Shown: positions 24,146 to 34,474 of the stretch, piece by piece
Layout of the letters: every line of letters begins with the position of its first letter
Position numbering within the stretch: position 1 is the first letter of the stretch
Assembly: GCA_001630475.1 (NCBI GenBank)
Contig: KV419401.1
Location: 496,001-560,000 of the forward strand
Length of the DNA stretch: 64,000 bases
Direction: 5' to 3'
Source of the DNA: Sistotremastrum niveocremeum HHB9708
Taxonomy: Eukaryota > Basidiomycota > Agaricomycetes > Sistotremastrales > Sistotremastraceae
Program-made: the position numbers and the translations under genes
The notes under the pieces: generated by a model
Database searches by the model: none
What the model was told of the DNA's origin: nothing
Seen by the model: only the letters and a program-made list of their open reading frames with translations

Positions 24146-25336
24146 TTAACTGTAGCAAGGAGGGAGTTTGGAACCGTATATCGCTTTGTTCTCAGTCCTG
24201 AGAGCATGTCGCAGGAAGCGCTTCTCTTTGGCAGAAGGGGTGAATCCAGGAAGATTCGTAAGCTGATAGAGACGGTCCTGCTCAGCGGCATGTTGTACTC
24301 GAGAGATTGAGACGTCTAATTTGAAAAGGGTAGTGTAGAAGCGTACGAGCTGCACACCATCTTTCCCATGGCGGCAATTGCTGAACCCAAAGGGGCGCAA
24401 CAGAGCTGGCTGCAAACCGGGAGGACAGTGCATGAGGGTTTTGAGAATCCAAGCGCAAGGGATGTGATAGGGAGATTGTGAGAGGATTCGCTGGAAATCT
24501 GCGGCTCCAGGAACAGCTAGACGGCGCTCCTTGAGCCCGTGCTTATCCATGAGATCGACGAGGCATGAAGTGTTGAATGCTGTACAGAATTCGTCGAAAG
24601 CGCAGCGTTGCATGAGCTCAGCATACAGAGACCGGATAGGTCCTTCCCAGGGGACGGAATCGTTTTTGTCGTCGACACAAAACCCGAACTTAATCCACTG
24701 CTCGGGATAGCGCGCGGTGGGTTTGCTCTCGCCGAAGATCATGACGTAGAAATCCCAACACAACTGCTTATGAGGGGGCCAAGAATCCATCTCTGACATC
24801 ATCTCGACTCCGGAGGGGTCCTTTGCCATTCTCACGATATGCGTCCAGAGCTTTGCGTGAATATCGCGATCCCAAACTTGTGCTGGAGAATCTTTCGTTG
24901 GGGGATCGAAGAGGTTGGGATGCTGACGCAGCCATGCATAGTGAGCGGGATCTATGTTTGTTCCTGCCTCTCCGTACGCCTTGAGAAGATTGGTATAGCG
25001 TGTACCTTCGAGTCGCCAACGGTGAAGCGTTTTCGGTTTAATGTCAAGGACTGTGAAAACTTCGCGATAGATCCCAGAGAGGATTACGAGACCATCGCGA
25101 CTAGATAAATTAAGGAAGCCATAGTCACATAATGTCGCATCCTTGTTTGCCGTGTTGCCAGAGAGGACCATAGCGGCGAGGCGATCTGCGGTTGTGATTT
25201 CTCGACCAGGTCGATTACATGTTACTATGTGGACGATCCAATCTTTCTTCTGACAACTTGTGCTGCAGTAAGGAGTCATGGGACATCCATGGCACGTCTT
25301 TTTCGTAGGAGTTTCACAGACTACGCAGTTTCGCAT
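24146..25336 (-). CDS. MYND zinc-finger protein, array copy 3
   Basis: An intronless 396-aa frame. The MYND finger (CVVCETPTKKTCHGC then PYCSTSCQKKDW) has all eight ligands. The helical body repeats the family landmarks: GREITTADRLAAMVLSG, KTLHRWRLEGTRYTNLLKAY, CAFDEFCTAFNTSCLVDLMD and ILSQSPYHIP. The tail GSKLPPCYS is kept. Copies 2 and 3 are the most similar pair, suggesting the most recent duplication. Likely an adaptor protein of unknown partner. Confidence 0.85.
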   Translation of the reverse strand: MRNCVVCETPTKKTCHGCPMTPYCSTSCQKKDWIVHIVTCNRPGREITTADRLAAMVLSGNTANKDATLCDYGFLNLSSRDGLVILSGIYREVFTVLDIKPKTLHRWRLEGTRYTNLLKAYGEAGTNIDPAHYAWLRQHPNLFDPPTKDSPAQVWDRDIHAKLWTHIVRMAKDPSGVEMMSEMDSWPPHKQLCWDFYVMIFGESKPTARYPEQWIKFGFCVDDKNDSVPWEGPIRSLYAELMQRCAFDEFCTAFNTSCLVDLMDKHGLKERRLAVPGAADFQRILSQSPYHIPCAWILKTLMHCPPGLQPALLRPFGFSNCRHGKDGVQLVRFYTTLFKLDVSISRVQHAAEQDRLYQLTNLPGFTPSAKEKRFLRHALRTENKAIYGSKLPPCYS

Positions 25337-26142
25337 GTTCGGTTTCGTCGATTGAGAGAGTAAGATCCTGCATAAACCATCAGTAAAGCATGCAGTATTC
25401 CAATCACATAACCCACAACGCTCGGGACTGTTGGCCTAGCGTGTTGCGAGAGTTTGATTCGTGGAAGGGCGCGTCGATGCTGCGTATATCTGTGGTCTTT
25501 GCAGGCTCGATGAGGCAAAGTTCTGAGGAGATGTTGGGGAGTACAGACGAGGTTTCCAAAATTCAAGATGCTGCACTAGTTTAATATCAGTCAGGCAGCT
25601 TGAGAGCTTGAGATGGGGATGTAATACCGCTGTATGTGATGGCGATGACGATGAAGCTGGTTCAAGAGGTGGGTAAGTTGAAACTCCGATGGGCGATCTA
25701 GCAATACCAAGCTCAAGGTAAGAATCAATTCGAGGGCACCAGAATCCGTATTAATGATCATACATGTGTGAGAATGCTGGGAGAAACCATAGCGGAGAGG
25801 ATGGATATATGGCACGGCGTTCTGTTGGATAGAGAGATGACAAGGGTGGAGAGAGCAGCTATGATAGGGCTTATAACAAGGCATACCCATGTATTATCAC
25901 TTTGCGCTCATTATCGTAAAAACAAAACCTCTAAAACAATCTTACACGACGACGACGACGACGGCGCACTAGCGCACTGCGATCACGGAGGCTGCCGACT
26001 GATTACATAATGTCACGCTCCGAGAATTTCATTTGAGAATCTGGCTCCACAATCTGGGAGAATCGCTACTGGACAGGCTCTAAGTAATGTACGACGCCGA
26101 AGTAAATTGTTAGCGACGAATGCCAGTACTGTTATGAAGAGA
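25337..26142. other. Intergenic between MYND copies 3 and 4, with a short ACG microsatellite
   Basis: No gene seen. A short (ACG)n run lies near 25946-25965. The flank upstream of copy 3 resembles that of copy 2. Confidence 0.5.
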
Positions 26143-27381
26143 TTAAGCACGACGGGATCGGATTTTATTAATGGTTTCGGGAGTGATTTTGAAGTTCTTC
26201 GACAAGATAAGGCGATTCTTTGTGTTGAGGACGCGGCGTAGGAATTTTTTGTCCGTGTTGCTGACATGGTATTCCGGAAGCGTTGTGATTAATTCAAAAA
26301 GACGATCCTTCTCTGCAGCGTCCTGAATTTGAGAAGGTGGAACATCGAAGTCTTCGAAGAGAGTGTAGTAGACTCCGCTGAGTTGCTTGATTTCCTTATC
26401 GTCGCCGCAATTGTGGAAGCCGAAGAGGATGAGGGACGGCAAACGACCTTGTTCAGGGTACAGGACAAAGGACTTGAGACCCCATACATCCGAGTAACGA
26501 TCGGGAGATTGGGAGAGATGGCGTTCGAATTCTTGGGCTAGAGGCATGGTAGTGCGTTCATTCTTCAACCCATGCTTATCCATAAGCGCAACGAGGGAAG
26601 ACGTAATGAATGCTTTGTAAAATTCGTCGAAAGTGCATCGTTTAACGAGCTGCGCATACAAGGGCCTAAGCGGATAACCCAGCGGACCATCTAGCTGACG
26701 GGCCGGATTATCAGAGAAGAGGCAGAAGCCAAATGCGAGCCAGGCGCTGGGGCTGGTCACTGGGGGGCTGCAGTCATTGAAGACGATTATGAAGAAGCGC
26801 CAGCACAGCTGCTTGTCCTCTGGCCATTGCGCGACCTCCTCCTCCATTTCGTCCAGAGTAGTGTGCTCTGAGCCACCGATATGCGCCCACAACAGTGTCT
26901 TCACAGCATCTACTCTCTCTCGGCCACTGACACCAACAGCGTCGGAGTCAAAGAGATTAGGATGTTGAGAGAGCCAAACGAAGTTGGCATGGTCGAGACG
27001 AGGCCCTGCCGCTTCGTATATCTTGATGAGTGCAGTGTAGAGTATCCCTTTAACACGCCACTCATGGATCATGGGCGCTTTGATGCCAACGATGTTGAGA
27101 ATGTCATGATAAACTTTGTAAAGAGCCGTGCTGTCTTCGCGAGTAGAGAGAGATAAAAATCCATAGTCGGTCGACGTCTGTTCGTGGATAGCCTGAGCAG
27201 GGTTGGCGATCTTGGCTACAAGTCGGTCTGCAGTTGTGATCTCGCGTCCGGGGTTGTCGCATTCGAGGATATGTAGGACCCAGTTCTCCTTTTGACAGTT
27301 CTTGCTGCAGTAAGGGGTTTTCAGGCATCCGGTGCAAGCCTTTTTCGTCGGGACCCCGCACACTACGCATTGACGTGTCAT
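26143..27381 (-). CDS. MYND zinc-finger protein, array copy 4 (divergent)
   Basis: An intronless 412-aa frame. The finger (CVVCGVPTKKACTGC, then PYCSKNCQKENW, His, Cys) is complete. The body keeps GREITTADRLVAKI, CTFDEFYKAFITSSLVALMD, KHGLKNER and FLRRVLNTKNRL, but is clearly more diverged than copies 1-3. It ends differently (KITPETINKIRSRRA) instead of the shared GSKLPPCYS tail. It may be the oldest member of the array or under different constraint. The 3' flank repeat shared by copies 1-3 was not found after this copy. Confidence 0.85.
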   Translation of the reverse strand: MTRQCVVCGVPTKKACTGCLKTPYCSKNCQKENWVLHILECDNPGREITTADRLVAKIANPAQAIHEQTSTDYGFLSLSTREDSTALYKVYHDILNIVGIKAPMIHEWRVKGILYTALIKIYEAAGPRLDHANFVWLSQHPNLFDSDAVGVSGRERVDAVKTLLWAHIGGSEHTTLDEMEEEVAQWPEDKQLCWRFFIIVFNDCSPPVTSPSAWLAFGFCLFSDNPARQLDGPLGYPLRPLYAQLVKRCTFDEFYKAFITSSLVALMDKHGLKNERTTMPLAQEFERHLSQSPDRYSDVWGLKSFVLYPEQGRLPSLILFGFHNCGDDKEIKQLSGVYYTLFEDFDVPPSQIQDAAEKDRLFELITTLPEYHVSNTDKKFLRRVLNTKNRLILSKNFKITPETINKIRSRRA

Positions 27382-27904
27382 GACTCTGACTGAGAGACTT
27401 TTCTCGCAATGAATTCAACTGGTTCACGCTAGGAGTTATTCGATGGATATTACAAGACAGGACTTACGGTTCCTCGCTGGTGCGAGCGCTCGCTCTCTTT
27501 GTTCGGATGCTTTCAAGATACTTGCTCGTTGGGCGGCAGTCGGCAGCTTTAGACCAGTGTTAGCAATGGCGGTCACGGTTACAGGGTAATAGGGCGAAGG
27601 ATCCGTTCTGAACGTACCACAGATGCAAGCACGGATGTGGATGAGGTTGAGCGTTGCGTGACGTGACATCACGCGTTTTTCTTGGGAATGATGTCAGCTA
27701 GGATGTCACGGCTTCCCATGGACGACCATGGATGTTCCTGTCGGCCATTTATACACACTGCTATGCTTCATTGAAGCTGATGGAGTAGTTACAAAATTAC
27801 ACTGATCTGTAATACAAAATACATGCGGTTCTGATGTTCCCTCGACAATAGTAATACTACATAACCTCACGAGTCACGAAGGCCTGGTCCAAACAGAGAT
27901 GCTG
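27382..27904. other. Intergenic, no gene seen
   Basis: Upstream flank of MYND copy 4 and 3' flank of the kinase gene. A short minus-strand frame (27436-27672) has no homology signal and is probably 5' untranslated sequence or chance. Confidence 0.4.
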
Positions 27905-30900
27905 TCAACCAAGAACAACGCCGTCGTCCCTCTGATTCAGGCTCTTCATCTCCCTCCCAATGAGGTGCAGACTGTTCTCAATCCCCTGTACTTCCATCAT
28001 AAGCCTCGAAAGACGACTCTCGAGCTTCCGCATCGCCCCACTGGACGCGATAGATTGATTCGATGGTCTTGCTGCCTCAACCAAATATTCAATCTGAGGA
28101 AGTGGCGCTGAAACCGATAGCTGGAGAGAGGGGTCGTGTTCATGAACTGTACTGGATGACGATAGCTCAGTGGATGAGCCCGATGAATCTGGAGGTGGGT
28201 GGTGGTAGGGTGTGACAAGTCTTCTCATTTTTGAGGAGGCTTTGGGTGTCGTGGCCGCGTATCGAAGTGAGATATCATGCGAACCGGAGGAATCTTGGAA
28301 TCCGACAATCCCCAATCCAATCTGAGGCGCGGCATGGCTATCAACCATCCTCGACGAAGTTGCATCATCGTCGTGGTTGAAAGAAAGCACCGTGTGACTC
28401 TGCGAATTCCTCAAGCTCTTCTTTCCTCTTGACACCATATCATCGTCGCTCCCCTTCTTCAAGCGACTTGTCTTTCGAGTTTGACCCCTCGACGAGTTTT
28501 TCGACAAATCTCTGGCAGTCGTATACGTCTGCGAATGGCTGCCAGAGGAAAGAGAATTTGATTGAAACCCAGGGAATCCCCACAACGTAGGAGTACCTGC
28601 ACGACTTCGTTTCGAGAGTTCCATTGCTGATCCAGGTCTCGGACTCGGACTGGCAAGATGTGGATTCTCATGGATAGTCAGATCCTCATCTCCGCCTCCG
28701 ACGAGTCTATCGCGCAGTGCCAGCGCAGGAGGTACGATGGTCAATCGTTGTCGTTGACTAGGTAACTTGGTCTGATCCTCAGGACTCGACGCGGCTGAAG
28801 TCGAACTCTCGTCTGTGTCCTCAAGGGTCCCATGTCTAGGACTCTGTCCAAAGCTCAACCTCCTCCCGAGCTTGACGCTCTTCTTCTTCCCATTCGGCGC
28901 AACCTTCGACTCCGTACTCTTCTCCTCTTTGAAGATCAGAGACAAGGATCTCGGCTTCCTCCCACTCTCCATAACTTTCTTCCTGGCGCTCATGCCAATG
29001 CAATGAACGAGCTCTTTCATCGCCTGCCGATCTGTCATCGGTTTCTCGATCGTACTCGTAGTGCACGTACGCCGAACGGTGCCCGTTCCAGGGGGATGCG
29101 GATTGCGGGGTATAGTCAGGGTACGAGCATGGGTAGGAGGATTGACGAGGGGATGGGGTGTGTTCAAAGGATGTGTCGTCGAGCGAAGGATACCTCGGAG
29201 AGGAGTGACGAAGCGATGCGCGCTCGCTTTGATACCCGAAGGAGGATGGTGGAACGGTGTTGAAGACGCGATCTTCGACATAGGTTTTGGCGTTTCGAGA
29301 TTATCTGCGCCCTGTTCGTTCAAGATATTCTCTTTCGCTTCCTCAGGGTGACCTGGGACATGGTCGAACGCATCCTCCACTGGGCCCCAAGTGAACCCCA
29401 CAAATTGCCGTAATCTCCCCTCGGTCTCAGCGCCCGCTCGACGGCAAGGACCCGGTGTACTATCATGGAAGAAACTCGGTACACTGGATGCGCTCTCTCT
29501 GCTCTCGGCCAGGTTCGTGAATTCCATACTACCAGTGACGGCGCTCGACACGAAATGCTGACTGAAGGCAAAAGGTTTGGAGTCCTCGGCGTCCTCCCCG
29601 TCCAGTTCAAAATCGAATTTGATGACTCGTGATCTTGAACGCGAGTGCCCATGTTTGGATGTCGTCGACCGAATGAGAGTAGCAGGCGTTTTAAGCCACC
29701 CGCTGGGTGAAGACGAATAACTAAATTGTGGAAGGTGAAGTTGATCCGGCGGAGGTTCTACTCAGAGTCTCAAGGAGTGCACAATGAGAGCAACGACAAT
29801 TTGCTTACGTTCGTGAAGAGACTCAAAATCACGGCCGCCGAACCACGGATGTGATTTTATTTCGCTGGCACCAAGCCGTCCCAGGCGAGTTGCTGAAGGC
29901 GCGAGGAACCTATTGCGGGAATATGAGTTTATACGTTAACAGCGAAGAGATCGAAACGCGCCGACTCAACAAAGCCACGAATTCTTCCGAATAACCTTCG
30001 CCTTTCACAATGCGTAGGTTGAGACTAGTCTACATGCCACGGTCACGTCAGCTCTGTTTTTGAAAATCGAAGGTAGGAGGTCACGTACATCATGTCCCAG
30101 GATCCGAACATAAGTTCCCCTGATATCTTCCGCGAAAAAGGGTGCCACTCCCATCGCAAGTTCATACATCGTTACACCCAGGCTCCACCAATCTACCTCC
30201 CAGCCATAACACTCTTCTCTGTCCTGTACGACGCTTTCTTCTCCGTTTTGACCCTCTGGAGGAGGAAAAGAGGAAGGTGAATCGATGCCCATCTCGAATT
30301 TGACCATCGCGCGCTCATGATATTGAAGGATTTCCGGGGCGATATAATCGCATGTTCCACAAGGCGCCCGACAATATTCTGGATCAACTAATCGAAGTTC
30401 TTCGCCGGAAGCGTACGCGGAGGATGCCGCTTCGGACGAGCGAAGGGGAGGAAGGAGACGAGCAGCTGACCCAAAATCGATAAGGAGAAGATGTGAGTCA
30501 CCGGTGATGGCGAAGTTCTGAGGTTTAATATCGCTAGAAAAGGAGGATATCAATATGTAGGCTCAGAATGGCGATAAGATAGAGAGCTTACCGGTGAACG
30601 AATCCCTGCTGATGACACCATTGGATTGCATTCACCGCCTGAGCTGTCCACCACTTTAAATCACTTTCTTGGATAGACCCCGCTGACTCGAGGGCGTCGA
30701 AGAGTGTCCCTGAAGACGCATAGGACATCACAAGATGGAGAGACGTCGGCGATTGGAATGACAACAAAAGATGGGGAATGTGGTGCGAGACCGTAGGACG
30801 AAGGGAAGCAAGCCGTAGTATTTCAAGTTCAATATGTGGGAAGCATTGCTGTGAGAGTTAAAGGCTTCGATCTACATCATACCAGGAGAACGTACATGTC

Positions 30901-31307
30901 GATTGCGAAAGGCAACTTTCTTGGATATTGTTTTATGGACATAAATGGATTTATCTGAGCGGCAATAGACGAGTTCGACCTATAATTGATGGTGTAGTCG
31001 TGAAATGGGTTTCTGACAACGTGAAGCACATACGGTCCCGAATTGGCCTGTTGCAAGCGTTCCTCTGACCCTCAAGTCCTTCGCGCCGAATCTAAGACGG
31101 CTGATTTCATCGAGGCCATCTTCACAATATCAGCGCTTAAATTGAGAGCGACATTCAAAGATATATCTTACCTTTATGCTCGCCGGGGTTGAGATCGATC
31201 TCATCCAACTTCTTGCCTAAGCTCTCGTCTTCGCCTGCTTCAGAAGTAATGCCCAGCAGATCCAATAACCTCCGCCTTCTTACTCTCCAAATGCCCAGAT
31301 CAGCCAT
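27905..31307 (-). CDS. AGC-family Ser/Thr protein kinase, DMPK/ROCK-like
   Basis: Eight exons join to about 1007 aa: 31172-31307, 31034-31119, 30896-30979, 30592-30848, 30089-30533, 29971-30029, 29809-29909 and 27905-29760 (complement). The kinase domain has a glycine loop (TGQFGTVELV), the invariant Lys in YVHKTISKK, the catalytic loop FVHRDIKPQN split by an intron, and DFG in LLIDFGSAA. It also has CGTCDYIAPEIL and the AGC/DMPK landmarks GTYVRILGH and RLGRLGASEIKSHPWFGG. A C-terminal extension carries FVGFTWGP, resembling an AGC hydrophobic motif, and then ~450 Ser/Pro/Arg-rich disordered residues. All catalytic residues are present, so it should be active. DMPK/ROCK/MRCK kinases act in polarity and cytoskeletal control; the role of this one is inferred only. 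It shares a 193-bp divergent intergenic region with the SANT gene. Confidence 0.85.
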
Positions 31308-31500
31308 GAAATAGCTAGAAACGAGTGACTAGAATAACTTAGAAGTCCAATCCAAGACGAGTTCAGAAACAGATAGTTTGTTGCTGTTTGCACCTGTGTA
31401 CGCGGTTGATTTTCCTTATACGCTCCACGTGATTGGCTCGATTCCCACGAATTTCTTTTCATATTTTCTGGCTGCTTGACGGCTACGGGCAAGTCATGAG
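31308..31500. promoter_or_regulatory. Short divergent intergenic region (putative bidirectional promoter)
   Basis: Only 193 bp separate the start codons of the minus-strand kinase gene and the plus-strand SANT-domain gene. Both 5' untranslated regions and core promoters must therefore fit here. No specific element was recognised with confidence. Confidence 0.5.
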
Positions 31501-33524
31501 ATGAGCTCAGACCAGGAGACCGAGGATACCACTGAGCAAGACACACCTCAGGAGCATTCAGGCTACTACAAAAATTGGAAACAGCACATTGCAGATACTC
31601 GGTCGCACCTTGTCGGTGTCCTGACACCGAACGATCCGTTGTTCTCGACAGAAGATGATCTTGAAGAGTCATCCCAAAGCTCTTGGACGACGACAGAGCA
31701 GAATGCATTCTTCCACGCGCTGTCTGTCCACTCACGTCTGCGACCCGATCTCATAGCACACGAAGTGGGCGCGAAAACGACATCTGATGTGTGCAGGTAC
31801 ATCGATATGCTGGATGCCGGGGTGGAAGAAGTTCTGAGTATGGAAGCAGAGTTGGACGGCGGGGACACCGACCATGATGAACCTGAGGAAGCTTGGAAAT
31901 CATGGAGGATCACTCGTCGAGCTTTCCCGAGTGCACGTGAAGTGTCGGACGAGTGGCTCGATCTCGAAGAACTACAGGCTCGCGTCATCCAAGAACTCAG
32001 CCATACAGGCCACTCCATCTCATTAAAACGCGAAAGCGAAAACCAGGCTGGAGGGGACAAGAAGAGACACAGGAGGATGGAGAAATGTCAAGTCCTTGAT
32101 CAACTGAGTGCCAAGGATCTTGCCAGGCTCTCCAAACTCGCGTCTGCGGTCTCTATTGACGATGAAGCTCCAGTACTTGTGAGTCCTCAGCCCTTTGATC
32201 ACACAATACTAAATCTGCCTAGGCCTCTTCTCCAGCGCGCGCTGAGGAGACGGCCCTCGAAGATTTGACTCCGAAGGAGAGGAGGAAACTCAAAGATAGA
32301 CTTTACAGACGGAAGCAGCGCGCAGCAAAACGAGGGGAAGCTTTCGACGAAGTAGAAGAATGGAAGCAGATCAAGGAATTACGTCGTGGTCCGACTGTGC
32401 GCAGTATTCTCGTGTCATCCCCACAAGTTCCATTCTACGGTGACGGTGAAGAAGCGGATGAGCCTCAAGATGTGGAGGGAATCGATGATTTGACGCCGAA
32501 TGATATACTCGAAGATGGTCTACATATGTTCCATCTGTCTCGTTTCTCAAAGCTTGTTCGGTTCGTCCCAATCTTTCTCGCCAGGAGCCATTAACAGTTA
32601 AACGTAGAGCTTTCACTCCGCCAGCGCTCTCTCGACGGTCTAAGACGATTCCAAGGCGGATTTCATATGCTCTATTGATAATCCTGCGGGCGTATCTCGA
32701 GGCATATCTCACTGATCTGATCGGCCGGTTGATCACATACGTTGAGCAGGAAGAAAGGAGAACAGCCCATACAAAGGTATTCAGGGCAAAGAAAGATATT
32801 GTACGTCCGACATCACTATCCTGTGGGGATGGATCATACTGCAACGATTCACTGAATAATTTGGTAGATTCGATCGTATCACGTGAAGCATACGGCGTCA
32901 CTGATGGGGAGAGAAGTCGATTTAAGCTCCTTCTGGGAAGACATTGGGCGGAGACTCGGTGACGACCCTGCCGCTGATAACGAGGACGAGGAGGCAGATG
33001 ATTCTGAAGAAGACGGTGACGCGGATGCAGTAGAGGACGAGGACGAAGAAGCTGACGAAGACGACGATATGGTCGATAGCTCGCCTTTGCGAGCGAAATC
33101 CAAAGCCCGAACGGAGATAAACTCCGAAGCTGACTCTGCCACTGGCTCTGTGTATCAACATACCCTCCCACCATCAGCTTGGCTGCCTTCCGCGTTGATC
33201 GAACCTGATTCAGAGGATGAAGATGACGCAGATATCGTGCCTAACCCAATGGCTCCCACCGCCGATCCGCCACCTACGGAAGAGATCGATGATGACGAAG
33301 AGGAAGCAGAATTCGCTGCTGTCCTGGAGGCCGAAGACTATCTTCATAGTCTAGATGCGCAGGAAGACGAAGCCGAGCAGCAAAACCTCTGGATTAGCGT
33401 TGGAGCGGCTATGAGGAAAAGAGCGCAGTTAGCTGGTTTGAGGATGGGTGAGAATCAGACAAATACGCAAGGAGGAAATCAGTTTAAGAGTAAGGAGATG
33501 ATCGAAGATACTGATGAGGAATAA
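31501..33524 (+). CDS. SANT-domain protein, possible Pol I UAF subunit Rrn5-like
   Basis: Four exons (31501-32178, 32223-32560, 32608-32800, 32868-33524) join to 621 aa with an open frame and GT-AG introns. Residues ~60-110 form a SANT/Myb-like helix set (SSWTTTEQNAFFHALSVHSR, then VGAKTTSDVCRYIDML). A basic stretch (TPKERRKLKDRLYRRKQRAA) begins exon 2. Exon 3 encodes a helical segment (YALLIILRAYLEAYLTDLIG), and exon 4 continues with a long Asp/Glu-rich tract and a basic C-terminal helix. The combination of SANT near the N-terminus, a central helical fold and acidic regions resembles fungal Rrn5, a subunit of the RNA polymerase I upstream activating factor. That assignment rests on architecture and local motifs, so another nuclear SANT protein is possible. 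Confidence 0.6.
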
Positions 33525-33758
33525 ACTCCTCCATACATTCACTATACACTTTATAATTAATATACGTTTAGCCTCATCTGTCTTGTATGTAATATCTTGG
33601 GTTAATCACAATGAATGCATGCAAGTGCATGTACTCATATTGAAAGTGCGTATATATCGGAGTCTAGTTACCGAACTACTACATTGATACGGAAATGCGT
33701 AAGAACAGCATCGTGAAGGAGGAACAGAGAACGGCTGATCAGCTGCAGCACATCATCA

Positions 33759-34474
33759 TCAGCACATTGTCGACGTCGTTGCAATCGTTCGCCAAGCGTC
33801 CTCCGTCCAAAGTGTGTGTGTCTGTGACAGGTCTTCGAAACCCCAAACGCTCGAGACTAAAGTCGTGTCGCACTGCCAGCCATTGGTCATTGACATGCAT
33901 ACCATATGTTCGCGACTCGGATTGGTTGACGCGATGACGAGTTTCGAACGCAAGACGCCATTTTCTTTCTCCAGTTGAGCTAGGGTCTGCTTTATTTCTG
34001 TCATCTCCTCTCTAATTAATCATTGTCAGTCAGGACAATAAGATATAGGGAAGACACGAGATGCTCGCCTGAGCGCCGCTAGCTCTCTGGTTCGTAAGTC
34101 AGTGAAGTTCTCTGTTCTTGCCGTTTCAAAGACTCACTGAAGGAGCTTGATAGCTTCATTTGCAGCGTCTCCACTTCCCCGCATGCGAGCAGCGTCAGCC
34201 GGGGAAAGCATGGTCTTCAAGAAAAGCAGCAACGATTTGCCAGCCCCGCTTCTTTTCGCCCTGGACTTTTTCTCTATGTGCCTTCGATGTGTCTGAGACA
34301 TCTCTTGAACCATAAATCCTGCAGTCTGAAACATGACCTCATGTTCAAAGATTTGCAAACGATGATAGGCCCTCTGTGCAATCTTACAGAAGTTGTATTA
34401 GGATTCAAAGGATCATTCGAGTTGATCTTGTTGATCTCGGCGTCTCGGAACATCAGGAACGGCTCTGGGGGCAT
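33759..34474 (-). CDS. Small bHLH-zipper-like protein, copy A
   Basis: Four exons (34388-34474, 34138-34325, 34069-34086, 33759-34011, complement) join to 181 aa in frame. After a short lead comes a basic stretch (HRRHIEKKSRAKRSGAGKSL). A helix (LLLFLKTMLSP), a loop with ARMRGSGDAA, a second helix and a leucine-rich heptad region (LLQELAALREEM, TLAQLEKENGVLRSKL) follow. The order basic-helix-loop-helix-zipper suggests a DNA-binding dimer, but the basic region is non-canonical. Exon 3 is only 18 nt, and the intron after it begins with GC (GC-AG). The start at 34474 is the first Met of that frame; an upstream exon cannot be excluded. The paralog is at 36609-37352. Confidence 0.55.

Noticed and set aside
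25946-25965. Short ACG repeat as a possible array
   Set aside because: A simple microsatellite without spacers; not CRISPR or a functional repeat.
20506-27381. MYND genes as SMYD-type methyltransferases
   Set aside because: No SET-domain motifs were found around the MYND finger in any of the four copies.
32371-33174. Long minus-strand open frame opposite the SANT gene
   Set aside because: It mirrors the Asp/Glu-rich coding tract of the plus-strand gene and is a shadow of it.
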